Below, piece after piece: positions 1 to 7,726 of a DNA stretch of 64,000 nt. Numbering within the stretch: the stretch's first letter is position 1; each line of letters opens with the position of its first letter. The stretch lies in the NCBI GenBank assembly GCA_027080775.1, contig JALWPV010000032.1:62001-126000 (forward strand), in the 5' to 3' direction. The position numbers were made by a program, and so were the translations under genes. Under the pieces are notes generated by a model. That model did not search any database and was not told the origin of the DNA. It saw nothing but the letters and a program-made list of their open reading frames with translations. This DNA is from Acidilobaceae archaeon. GTDB lineage: Archaea > Thermoproteota > Thermoprotei_A > Sulfolobales > Acidilobaceae.

Positions 1-1326
1 TTCACGCTGGGAGCTCTAGCGAAGAGCGCCCAGTTCCCATTCCACGAGTGGCTCGTCACGGCCATGACGGGCCCCACGCCGGTCTCGGCGCTGATACACG
101 CCGCCACCATGGTTAAGGCCGGGATATACCTGGTCCTAAGGTTCGCCCCGATATTCTACTATGGAGCCATAAACTCTCCGGCTCCGCTACACGCCGTTGT
201 AGTCCACGACACCTACCAGTTCTTCACCCTCGTAGCCGGGCTGGGGGCAGTAACAGCCTTCATGCTCGGCACGATGGCACTCGTCTCAAACGAGTTCAAG
301 CTAATACTAGCATTCTCGACTGCGAGCCAGATAGGGTACATGTTCCTAGCCGCTGGCGCGGCGGGCATGCTGGTGACGGAGGTGAACAACGTTGGCTTCG
401 CCATGGGAGTGCTCGCTGGCCTCTCACACCTAATGAGCCACGCAGTCTTCAAGGCAGCGCTCTTCCTAATCTCGGGCTGGGCCCTCCACGTGGCCCATAG
501 CAGGTTCATCGACAAGATGGGGAACTACGCAAAGTACATGAAGTGGACCGCGCTCTCAATGTGGCTCGCCGGCTTGAGCCTGATGGGTATACCACCCCTG
601 AGCGGGTTCTTCAGTAAGGAACTCACCCTACACGCAGCCGAGGAGGCCCATTTCGGCTGGGGCTTCATACTCGGCGCCCTCGCCGCCCTGCTAACGGCTG
701 GCTACACGACGAGGCTGATAGTCAGGGTCTTCCACATGCCGCCTTACGAGGAGCCGGAGCACGAGCCCCACGAGGCGCCGATACTAATGCTCGGGCCCTA
801 CCTGATACTAGCCCTAGCGGCTCTGGCCATAGGCATAGCGTGGGGCCCCATGACGCACGTGCTAGCCAAGGCCGGCCAGCTCACGAGGGCCGGCGCACTA
901 GTACTAAAGGTCCCGCCGAGCGATCTGATGATACACATCACCTCGACTGTAGCCACGATACTGGGAGGAGCCATAGCAGTTATACTATTCGTCTGGTACC
1001 TCTACAAGATAGCAAACGTGAACTTCAGGGCCATACTGGCAAGGAGCGCACTGGCCAAGGCGACATACGACTTCCTCTTTGACAGGTGGTACATAAACGC
1101 GATAATATACATACTGCTCGTCTACGGCTTCGCCGGCTTCGCCGCTGCCCTAGCAGGGGTCGACTTCGGTATAGACTGGTTCTACCACGTCGGCCTACTC
1201 GCCTTCTTCGGCGCGAGCAGCTTCGCCCTGAGGGCGCTCCACCGCGGCCGGCCAGACTACATACTAAGCATGTACCTCTACATGGCTGGAATAGTACTGC
1301 TACTCGCCTATCTCTTCTGGAGGTGA
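1..1326 (+). CDS. nuoL: NADH-quinone oxidoreductase subunit L (NuoL-like), 5' truncated by window edge
   Basis: This is a proton-pumping antiporter-type membrane subunit of respiratory complex I. The reading frame is open from base 1, so the start lies outside the window; the Met codon at 64 is internal, because the preceding codons read AKSAQFPFHEWL, the NuoL signature. It continues with GPTPVSALIHAATMVKAG and STASQIGYM, both hallmark stretches of the Mrp/NuoL fold, and a second buried lysine in SHAVFKAALF. Many hydrophobic helices follow, with a long C-terminal membrane extension. The gene stops with TGA followed by TAA, and nuoN begins 6 nt later, so the two are cotranscribed. Whether the electron donor is NADH, F420H2 or ferredoxin cannot be told from these subunits. 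Confidence 0.92.
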   Translation, partial: FTLGALAKSAQFPFHEWLVTAMTGPTPVSALIHAATMVKAGIYLVLRFAPIFYYGAINSPAPLHAVVVHDTYQFFTLVAGLGAVTAFMLGTMALVSNEFKLILAFSTASQIGYMFLAAGAAGMLVTEVNNVGFAMGVLAGLSHLMSHAVFKAALFLISGWALHVAHSRFIDKMGNYAKYMKWTALSMWLAGLSLMGIPPLSGFFSKELTLHAAEEAHFGWGFILGALAALLTAGYTTRLIVRVFHMPPYEEPEHEPHEAPILMLGPYLILALAALAIGIAWGPMTHVLAKAGQLTRAGALVLKVPPSDLMIHITSTVATILGGAIAVILFVWYLYKIANVNFRAILARSALAKATYDFLFDRWYINAIIYILLVYGFAGFAAALAGVDFGIDWFYHVGLLAFFGASSFALRALHRGRPDYILSMYLYMAGIVLLLAYLFWR

Positions 1327-1332
1327 TAAGCC

Positions 1333-2766
1333 GTGAGCCTGGCTACAGCGGGTGTTATAGAGGGGCTCCTCTATGGAGCCCTCGCGGCGGGTCTGCTGGT
1401 ACCCCTAACGCCCCGGGAGAGGAGCCGCCCAGCCCTAGCGCTGGCGTGGATAGGCGTGCTGCTCTACTCGGCCGCCTCAGCTCTAACACTGGCCTACACT
1501 CTCTCGCACGGGCCCCTAGAACTATACTCCAGACTCGTAATATATGATAGGTTCGCTGCCTTCATGGCCTCCATAGCAGGCCTAGCAGCGATCCTAGCCC
1601 TACTCTCCATAGGATCCCAGGCTGCGGAGTGGCCCAGCCACCCGGCCTACTACAGCCTGCTCCCCATCATACTCTTCGGGGTCTACATGATAACAGGAGC
1701 GGCCAATGCCGTGATGGTGCTCGCGGTATGGCTGCTGGTCTCGGTGGCCAGCTACGTCGTGATAGCCCTGCCAGGCGACGCCGAGAGTAGGGCAGCCGCT
1801 GTCAGGTACATACTCATGGGCGCCATTGCAACGCTGTTCTTGGCGTTCTGGGTCGCAGTTCATGCAGTCGCAACTAGCAGTGTCGCCCTAGCCCCGCCTA
1901 GGACCGACATGTTCGACTTCAGCCTCTACCCCCAGGCTAGCATAGGGGCGCTCGCCATAACGCTCTTCCTAGCGGCGCTCGGGTTCAAGCTGGGCGTAGT
2001 GCCCTTCCACTGGTGGCTACCGAACGTGTACGCCCGTGCCGACGGGCGTGCGGTTAGCGTTGTCGCTGGCGTGGCGAAGGTCGGGTTCATAGCTGTCACT
2101 GCGAGGCTGATATACTATGCCGCGAGCCCCGCTAACGCGAAGGCGCTAGCGCTACTCCTCGCCGGGCTAGCCGTGGTGACGATGACCTATGGTAATATAG
2201 CGGCGCTCACCACGAGGGACCTGCAGGCGATACTGGCGTATAGCAGTATAGCACATATTGGCTACATTCTAACTGCCCTCGCGGCGGTGGCATACCTCAA
2301 GGGTTACGCTGGCGCTACAGCCGCTGAGGCCGCCCTCGCGGCGATAGCGATACACACCTTAGCGTATGCCACCTCCAAGTCACCCCTCTTCGCGGCGATA
2401 GGAGCTAAGCCTGAACCCGGCTTCAGGAGCCTGAGGGGCCTGCTAAGGACAAGCCCCGGCGCCGCGCTCGCGGTGGCGGTACTACTCCTGAGCCTCCTAG
2501 GCGTCCCGCCCCTCGTGGGCTTCTGGGGGAAGCTCTACATGTTCATGGCCGCTATAAAGTACTCCATACCACTAGTTGCGATAGCCCTCGTGAATAGCGG
2601 GATAAGCGCCGTCTACTACGTCATAGCCATAAGGGAGCTGGCGGCGCCCGAGGAACCCGTGGAGGCGCCTCCCGCGAGCGTGGTCGCAACGCTAACGGCC
2701 GCGGCGCTGATAGTACTAGTGGTGGGCCTAGCGGCTCCCTATCTCTACTCACTAATCATACCCTGA
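1333..2766 (+). CDS. nuoN: NADH-quinone oxidoreductase subunit N (NuoN-like)
   Basis: This is a second antiporter-like subunit of the complex I membrane arm, 477 residues and almost entirely transmembrane helices. Recognisable motifs are FKLGVVPFHWWLPNVYARA (the helix carrying the proton-path lysine), ILAYSSIAHIGYI and LSLLGVPPLVGFWGKLYMF, which is typical of NuoN/NdhB. The start is GTG, 6 nt after the NuoL stop, making it the last gene of the operon visible here. A pyrimidine-rich stretch follows the TGA stop at about 2767-2810 and may act as terminator. A NuoM or Mrp-type D subunit is the main alternative, but length and motifs favour NuoN. Confidence 0.9.
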   Translation: MSLATAGVIEGLLYGALAAGLLVPLTPRERSRPALALAWIGVLLYSAASALTLAYTLSHGPLELYSRLVIYDRFAAFMASIAGLAAILALLSIGSQAAEWPSHPAYYSLLPIILFGVYMITGAANAVMVLAVWLLVSVASYVVIALPGDAESRAAAVRYILMGAIATLFLAFWVAVHAVATSSVALAPPRTDMFDFSLYPQASIGALAITLFLAALGFKLGVVPFHWWLPNVYARADGRAVSVVAGVAKVGFIAVTARLIYYAASPANAKALALLLAGLAVVTMTYGNIAALTTRDLQAILAYSSIAHIGYILTALAAVAYLKGYAGATAAEAALAAIAIHTLAYATSKSPLFAAIGAKPEPGFRSLRGLLRTSPGAALAVAVLLLSLLGVPPLVGFWGKLYMFMAAIKYSIPLVAIALVNSGISAVYYVIAIRELAAPEEPVEAPPASVVATLTAAALIVLVVGLAAPYLYSLIIP

Positions 2767-2848
2767 GCTACTCTTTCTACCCTGTCGTCTATCCTTACTC
2801 CTTATCTGACGGCCTTCAAGCTAAACCCAGGTGCTCCCCTCTCCGGCA

Positions 2849-2856
2849 TTATATTA
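2849..2856 (+). promoter_or_regulatory. TATA element of the PLP decarboxylase gene
   Basis: TTATATTA lies about 38 nt before the ATG at 2891 in an otherwise GC-rich gap. A start site 26-27 nt downstream (about 2879) would leave a leader of about 12 nt that contains GAGGAG just before the ATG. Confidence 0.5.
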
Positions 2857-2890
2857 AGCTCGGCCAAGGAGGGGTTCGACTCGAGGAGTC

Positions 2891-4000
2891 ATGGCCGGCC
2901 TAGTCGAGGAGATCGTATGCGGCTCTCCGGGGCCCTCGAGGGCTAGCCGCGTCATAGGAGGCATGATACCCGAGCCTCCCTCCTGTGCCCTAGAAGAGGC
3001 GTTGCGCTGGGCTGGCGTGAACCTAGGCGACCCCTATTCTCACCCTGAGGTCCTAGAGGCAATCAAACTTGTCGTGGGCTTTGCCTCCCGCTCGGCCCTT
3101 GGGCGCCTCTACCCGGGCTGGGTGACTAGCGGTGCTACTGAATCCAACATACTAGCCGTGCTACACGCTAGAGAGGAAGGCTACAGGAGAGTGGTCTACT
3201 TCCCCAACGCCCACTACTCGGTAGCCAAGGCGGCCCGCATGGCTGGACTCGAGGAAATAGTTGTCAGGGCTATCGATGGGTACGCGCCGGACCTCGCCGC
3301 CCTAGAGGTGGTGCTAGAGGAGAACCCGGGCTCCCTCATCGTGGCCACCCTGGGCACGACCGAGACGGGCTACCTGGATCCCGTAGAGGCCATAGCACGG
3401 GTGGCTAGGAGGTACGACTCAATAGTGCACGTGGATGCGGCGTTTACCGGGCCCCTCCTCGCCTACCTCGGGAACCCCAAGGCCCCCAGGGCTCTTGACT
3501 CCACGATTAGAACAATGGCTCTCGATATGCACAAGATCCCTGAGGCCCCCATTGGGGTAGGTGTGCTGCTCGCGTATGACGAATCAGTCATAGAGGACCT
3601 CTGGTTCGAGGCGCCCTACATACCAGGCGGTAAGCAGTTCGGTCTCCTGGGCACGAGGCCCGCGGCGCCCCTCATGGCCGCGGCCTTCATAGTCGAGAGA
3701 CTCGAAACCGCCATGCCCCGCCTCACGGAGGAACTCATGAGAGCCGCCTCGAGGGTCTACAGAGAGCTGGTAGAGATGGGGCCCTACGGGTCCCCACACC
3801 CCCCTGAGAGCCCCGTGGTTTGCCTAACCCATCCTAGGCATTGGAGTATTCACAGGGAGCTACAGGCTCGAGGCTATAGGGTCTACAGGTGCCCCAGCTT
3901 TGGGGGTGTGAGGCTGGCGATAATGCCGCACACCCTCGGAGGTGTACTCGAGGAGTGGCTAGAGAACCTGGAGGCAGCGGCGCGAGGAGTTTCAGGCTAG
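2891..4000 (+). CDS. mfnA: Pyridoxal-phosphate-dependent decarboxylase (MfnA-like aspartate/tyrosine decarboxylase family)
   Basis: This is a group II PLP decarboxylase of 369 residues, close to archaeal MfnA length. In other archaea such enzymes make beta-alanine from aspartate (for coenzyme A) or tyramine from tyrosine. Visible motifs are TSGATESNI near the N-terminus, HVDAAFTGPL with the cofactor-binding Asp, and ALDMHKIPEAPIG, where Lys 215 should form the Schiff base. The ATG at 2891 has GAGGAG immediately upstream and a TATA element further up. The 3' end overlaps the next gene by 46 nt, suggesting translational coupling. In a non-methanogen, the aspartate to beta-alanine role is the more likely one, but substrate cannot be read from sequence alone. 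Confidence 0.8.
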   Translation: MAGLVEEIVCGSPGPSRASRVIGGMIPEPPSCALEEALRWAGVNLGDPYSHPEVLEAIKLVVGFASRSALGRLYPGWVTSGATESNILAVLHAREEGYRRVVYFPNAHYSVAKAARMAGLEEIVVRAIDGYAPDLAALEVVLEENPGSLIVATLGTTETGYLDPVEAIARVARRYDSIVHVDAAFTGPLLAYLGNPKAPRALDSTIRTMALDMHKIPEAPIGVGVLLAYDESVIEDLWFEAPYIPGGKQFGLLGTRPAAPLMAAAFIVERLETAMPRLTEELMRAASRVYRELVEMGPYGSPHPPESPVVCLTHPRHWSIHRELQARGYRVYRCPSFGGVRLAIMPHTLGGVLEEWLENLEAAARGVSG

Positions 4001-4698
4001 CCCTGCTGAGGTATAGGAGCCTAACAGGCCCCAGCGTCGATGTAGACACGGCGGTCGAGGTCGAGAGGCTAGAGGAGGAGATAGCCTCGCGAGTAAGGGA
4101 TGCAGCCGAGTCAGCCGCGGCTCAGGGGGAGGGTATTAATGCCCTCGCCTCGAGGCTATGGGAAACTGGTGTGATACAGGAGCTCTACGCTTACACGCTG
4201 AAGAGGCTGGGTCTGGAGGGTGGAGACCCGCTCGAGGCATACGAGAGGCTCCTCGAGGGAGACTACGACTCTCCAGGGGCTCAGGCGATGTTCATAGTCA
4301 TGCAGGCTATAGCTAGGGCTTACGCTGACGTGTTACTTGAGAGGGACGGTGTGAAGACTATCTTAACCCACGTGTGCCCCGTATGCGGGGTAGAGTCAGA
4401 CGTAATGGTGGCGGAGCCCGACGGTGGCTATAGCATGGTATGCCCCTTCTGCTACTATAAATGGCGGCTGCCCGGTAGGGGACTAGTATGCCCGAGGTGT
4501 GGGTCGCGCGATAAGTTCTCCCTCGGCCTATATATGGATAAGAGTGATAGGAGGGTTGCGCTGCTCCACTGCCAGGAATGCGGCTACACCGCTAGGGTCA
4601 TAATGGATGCCTCGATAACAGAAGGCGTTCCCAGGAGTGTGTTACCCCTCCTAGCATTAGGGGCGGATAGGTTCAGGGGGCTCCTCGGGGAGGGCTAG
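3955..4698 (+). CDS. FdhE-like zinc-ribbon protein
   Basis: A 247-residue protein with a helical N-terminal half and a C-terminal half carrying four CxxC pairs (CPVC, CPFC, CPRC, CQEC) spaced as in FdhE, the formate dehydrogenase accessory protein. FdhE proteins bind metal through these pairs. The open frame extends upstream to 3889, but GTG at 3955 has GGAGGTG about 10 nt before it and is the better start; it overlaps the decarboxylase gene by 46 nt. No formate dehydrogenase gene is in the window, so its client is unknown. The gene meets the convergent MBL-fold gene on a shared CTAG, in which each strand reads a TAG stop. Confidence 0.6.
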   Translation: MAREPGGSGARSFRLALLRYRSLTGPSVDVDTAVEVERLEEEIASRVRDAAESAAAQGEGINALASRLWETGVIQELYAYTLKRLGLEGGDPLEAYERLLEGDYDSPGAQAMFIVMQAIARAYADVLLERDGVKTILTHVCPVCGVESDVMVAEPDGGYSMVCPFCYYKWRLPGRGLVCPRCGSRDKFSLGLYMDKSDRRVALLHCQECGYTARVIMDASITEGVPRSVLPLLALGADRFRGLLGEG

Positions 4699-5687
4699 GG
4701 GAGGGCGAGGGCCGGGATACCCAGCCTCCTCTCTATGTATTTGGCGGTGAAGCGCGCCTCTCTCCCCCTGTAGGCGTCTACAATCACGAGGCCTGGCTTG
4801 GCTTCCTCGACGTATTCGATCACCTCCTTGAATGAGGCGTGATCGCTAAAGGAGACGTTGAACACGTTCTCGGATACCCTCACAACGATGCCGCGGAGTT
4901 CCATACCGGTGAGCCTTATGTGAACTCCCGGTCTCCTCCTCATGGAGCGGAATCGGTTGGTGTGCGCGAAAACTACGACTGGCTCTCCGTCGACCATGCT
5001 ATCGTAGCCTATGAGCGGCTCTACATTGACCGAATAAAACTCGGAGGCCACCCTCGCCAGCTGGATGGTTCTTGGATCGGCTGCGAATGGTGCTGTGACG
5101 CCTCTGAGGCGTAGTTCCACCATGACCTCCTGTAGCTTCCCGTTGAACCCGTAGATGTAGACGGTGCCTCTCCTGAGCCCCTCCTCGACTAACTCGAGGA
5201 GGGCAGCTAGAGCGTCCCACTCTCCCCATCTCCTCTGGCTGGCCGGGCTACCGTAGGTTGCATCTATGACGAGCACGTCGAGGCCCCTCATGGGCTCCGT
5301 GCCAGGCATCTTGAAGTCCCCTGTATAGCCCACCCTATACTTGGGGCCCTCCACCTCGACCTGGGCACTCCCGGCTATGTGGCGGGCCTCGTGTAGCGTT
5401 ATCGTCTCCTCCTTCACCGAGACAGGCTGCTCGTAGGGGAGCGGGAGCCTCTTGTGCTCGGGGACGCTCCTTCCAAGGATCTCGAGGAACCTGAAAGTGG
5501 TGGGCGTCGCAGCCACGAAGAGGGCTCTCCTAACGCTGCTCGAAAGGCCTCCCAGGTGATCGTCGTGCGCGTGGGTCACAACTCTGACGAGGCGTCCCGC
5601 GAATCCATCGGCCTCAACGAGCCTGCCGAGGAGGACCGCGCCCCTCCTCGTAATACTAGCAAGCCTGAGCGCCTCGGCCTGCTCCAA
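4695..5687 (-). CDS. MBL-fold (beta-CASP-like) metallo-hydrolase, RNA-processing exonuclease family
   Basis: A 330-residue metallo-beta-lactamase-fold protein. THAHDDHLGG near residue 38 is the HxHxDH metal motif, HIAGSAQVEV and GYTGDFK are the next metal-binding motifs, and FSDHAS near the C-terminus resembles the terminal motif of the CPSF73/beta-CASP group. The middle part carries a beta-CASP-like insert. Relatives process RNA 3' ends or degrade RNA; a DNA nuclease of the Snm1/Artemis type is the alternative. The start is TTG with GGTG upstream. It runs convergent to the FdhE-like gene. Confidence 0.7.
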   Translation of the reverse strand: MEQAEALRLASITRRGAVLLGRLVEADGFAGRLVRVVTHAHDDHLGGLSSSVRRALFVAATPTTFRFLEILGRSVPEHKRLPLPYEQPVSVKEETITLHEARHIAGSAQVEVEGPKYRVGYTGDFKMPGTEPMRGLDVLVIDATYGSPASQRRWGEWDALAALLELVEEGLRRGTVYIYGFNGKLQEVMVELRLRGVTAPFAADPRTIQLARVASEFYSVNVEPLIGYDSMVDGEPVVVFAHTNRFRSMRRRPGVHIRLTGMELRGIVVRVSENVFNVSFSDHASFKEVIEYVEEAKPGLVIVDAYRGREARFTAKYIERRLGIPALALP

Positions 5688-5742
5688 GGGAGCACCGGAC
5701 CCCCAAGCCTAGGGGGCCCGCCCGGTATAAGGGGTGACGCAC

Positions 5743-6516
5743 CTACGCCCATGGACCCCGAGGGAGGACAACCACTATCGCGCGTGGCCTCTTCATGAAC
5801 GCTATGATTGCGGCCACGGTCACAGCTACTGCGCCTCCACCCAACAGTATTCGGGTCTTCGAGGTGATCTGTGGAGCGCCACAGGGGGGTTGGCCCCTGA
5901 CAAAGCGCGTGACGGCGTCTACGTGAATGGTAAAGCCCCTCCCCTCAATGACGGCCTTCACGGCGAGCGGTGTGGATCCTCTAGCATCAGTGTAAGCCGT
6001 AATCGCGCCGCCTGTCACCCCGCCGCCAGGGGCGAGGCTGGCCACCCAGCCGCGGGCATTACACTTGTAGACCTCCTGCCCTTGCTCCGTGCTCGGTGCT
6101 ACAACGAAGACGATGCTCTTGCTCTCGCTCGTGGGCCTCCAGGCCCTACCTACAGCGGGAGGCTCCTCCATGACGCCCTTAATCAGGGAGACGGCCTTCG
6201 AGAGAAGCTGGCTCTCAACGTAGCCCCACAAGCTCGTAGCAGTTATGATCCCAGGAGACGCGCTTACCACATAAACCCTCTCCAGGCTCCCGCCCTCAAA
6301 CACTAGTATAAGCCTAGCATAGACTGTGTAAACCCCGAGCCTAGCCAGGGGACCGCTGATCTCGTGCGCTGTAACGTCAGCGTAAACCCAGAGTACCTCG
6401 GAAGTGGGGGCCTCCAGTAGATAGCCCTCCTGGGCGCGCGCGGCAACAGGCGCTAGCATTAGGGCCAGGAAAAGAGCCAGGGCTGCCAGCCTGAGGCTCC
6501 TCACCAGCCGCGGCAC
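5743..6516 (-). CDS. Secreted or membrane-anchored protein of unknown function
   Basis: 257 residues, no family recognised. The N-terminus has a basic stretch and a hydrophobic core ending in AARA, a plausible signal peptide with cleavage near residue 28. The C-terminus has one hydrophobic segment (LLGGGAVAVTVAAIIAFM) followed by basic residues, so the roughly 200-residue middle domain is predicted to sit outside the cell, anchored at the C-terminus. One Cys occurs in the middle domain and another near PPCGAPQ. It lies 19 nt downstream of the pyrophosphatase stop and is probably cotranscribed with it. The GTG at 6516 is the first possible start; a second GTG follows five codons later. Confidence 0.6.
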   Translation of the reverse strand: MPRLVRSLRLAALALFLALMLAPVAARAQEGYLLEAPTSEVLWVYADVTAHEISGPLARLGVYTVYARLILVFEGGSLERVYVVSASPGIITATSLWGYVESQLLSKAVSLIKGVMEEPPAVGRAWRPTSESKSIVFVVAPSTEQGQEVYKCNARGWVASLAPGGGVTGGAITAYTDARGSTPLAVKAVIEGRGFTIHVDAVTRFVRGQPPCGAPQITSKTRILLGGGAVAVTVAAIIAFMKRPRAIVVVLPRGPWA

Positions 6517-6535
6517 CTCGAGGGCCTCGCGGGGG

Positions 6536-7078
6536 CTAGTGCTGCTTTGAGTACCTCTCTATGGCTCTCTTAATCTGCTCCTTAGCCTCAGTTGCGCCCC
6601 TCCAACCGGTTACCTTGACCCACTTGCCGGGCTCTAGTTCCTTGTAGTGCTCGAAGAAGTGGCGTATCTTTTCCTTGATGGGCTCAGGTATGTCTCCCAC
6701 GTCCTTCCAGTCCCTGTAGAGGGGGTCGAGCTTCGGCTTTGGCACAGCCACTATCTTGGAGTCGGGTCCCTCCTCGTCTTCCATGTCGAGGACAGCTATC
6801 GGCACGACCTCTATGATTGAGCCCGGTGCCACTGGCTCCCTGCTTATGACTAGCACGTCCACCGGGTCACCGTCTTCTTCCAGGGTGCCGGGTACGAAGC
6901 CGTAGTTGAAGGGGTAGTGCATGCTCGTATATAGGAACCTGTCAACCCTCACCAGACAGGCCTCCTTATCGAACTCGTACTTCACGCTGCTCCCCATCGG
7001 TATCTCTATAACGGCATTAACGATCTCGGGCGCGTCCTTCCCAGGCCCAACCTTGTCGAGGCAGCCCACTCTAACCAC
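6536..7078 (-). CDS. ppa: Inorganic pyrophosphatase
   Basis: A soluble family I pyrophosphatase that hydrolyses PPi and pulls biosynthetic reactions forward. The sequence shows [26 protein letters not shown] and the metal-binding signature [10 protein letters not shown], all standard for the family. The frame is open up to an ATG at 7102, but the TATA element TTTATAAA sits at 7104-7111, directly against that ATG, so transcription should begin near 7081. Leaderless TTG 7081 or GTG 7078, or GTG 7069 preceded by GGTGG, are therefore better starts; they give about 177 to 181 residues, typical for archaeal enzymes. Confidence 0.93.
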   Translation of the reverse strand: MVRVGCLDKVGPGKDAPEIVNAVIEIPMGSSVKYEFDKEACLVRVDRFLYTSMHYPFNYGFVPGTLEEDGDPVDVLVISREPVAPGSIIEVVPIAVLDMEDEEGPDSKIVAVPKPKLDPLYRDWKDVGDIPEPIKEKIRHFFEHYKELEPGKWVKVTGWRGATEAKEQIKRAIERYSKQH

Positions 7079-7103
7079 CAAGCCACCACAGGCCTTGAGC
7101 ATC

Positions 7104-7111
7104 TTTATAAA
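7104..7111. promoter_or_regulatory. Symmetric TATA element between ppa and rpl7ae
   Basis: TTTATAAA reads the same on both strands and is the only AT-rich element between the divergent ppa and L7Ae genes. On the minus strand it lies 27-30 nt from the TTG/GTG starts of ppa. On the plus strand it would start transcription near 7133, 38 nt before the L7Ae ATG. Confidence 0.6.
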
Positions 7112-7170
7112 CCTGGGATGAGGCGTCCGCCTGACCGGACGACCCTAGGTGTAGGGGAGGAGGATGAGGC

Positions 7171-7554
7171 ATGAGCAAGCCGTTCTATGTTAGGTTCGAG
7201 GTGCCGGAGGATCTAGCCGAGAAGGTCTACGAGGCCGTGGCGAAGGCCCGCGAGACGGGTAAGATAAAGAAGGGGACCAACGAGACGACCAAGGCGTGTG
7301 AGAGGGGCCAGGCGAAGCTAGTCATAATAGCCGAGGACGTTGACCCACCGGAGATCGTGGCGCACCTACCACTACTCTGTGATGAGAAGAAGATACCGTA
7401 CGTCTACGTTCCCAGCAAGAAGAGGCTCGGCGAGGCAGCTGGCATAGAGGTAGCCGCTGCCTCAGCAGCGATACTAGAGCCCGGCGACGCCGCTAGTCTC
7501 GTAAATGAGATCATAGAGAAGGTTAAAGAGCTACGCGCCAAGGCAGGCGTGTAG
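7171..7554 (+). CDS. rpl7ae: Ribosomal protein L7Ae (eL8), kink-turn binding protein
   Basis: 127 residues. L7Ae binds kink-turns in 23S rRNA and is also a core protein of archaeal C/D and H/ACA guide RNPs and of RNase P. The sequence shows the RNA-binding loop [15 protein letters not shown] and the conserved [24 protein letters not shown] and [12 protein letters not shown] blocks. The ATG at 7171 is preceded by GGGGAGGAGGATGAGG, a strong ribosome-binding site. It is transcribed alone, divergent from ppa. Confidence 0.97.
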   Translation: MSKPFYVRFEVPEDLAEKVYEAVAKARETGKIKKGTNETTKACERGQAKLVIIAEDVDPPEIVAHLPLLCDEKKIPYVYVPSKKRLGEAAGIEVAAASAAILEPGDAASLVNEIIEKVKELRAKAGV

Positions 7555-7690
7555 CCCCACTGAAAAGCCGCGGCCCCAGGAACTCTCAAGCCCCTCCTAT
7601 TGCTATTTTATCGCGTAAAGCTCGACGCGCCAGCCCTCCTATGGCTTGTGCCTCCTGCCCCCTTGGGGCTGGAGGCTTCGCTCGTTGCCG

Positions 7691-7698
7691 TTTAATTA
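7691..7698 (+). promoter_or_regulatory. TATA element of the ProRS-like gene
   Basis: TTTAATTA centred near 7694 predicts transcription from about 7720, 7 nt before GTG 7727, which also has GGCGGTGAGGC upstream. Confidence 0.5.
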
Positions 7699-7726
7699 TG
7701 GGTATACCCGGGAGTGGCGGTGAGGC

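Noticed and set aside
5734-6306. Long plus-strand frame opposite the exported-protein gene
   Set aside because: It lacks signal, motifs and ribosome-binding site, and has the composition of an antisense shadow; the minus-strand frame has a signal peptide and membrane anchor.
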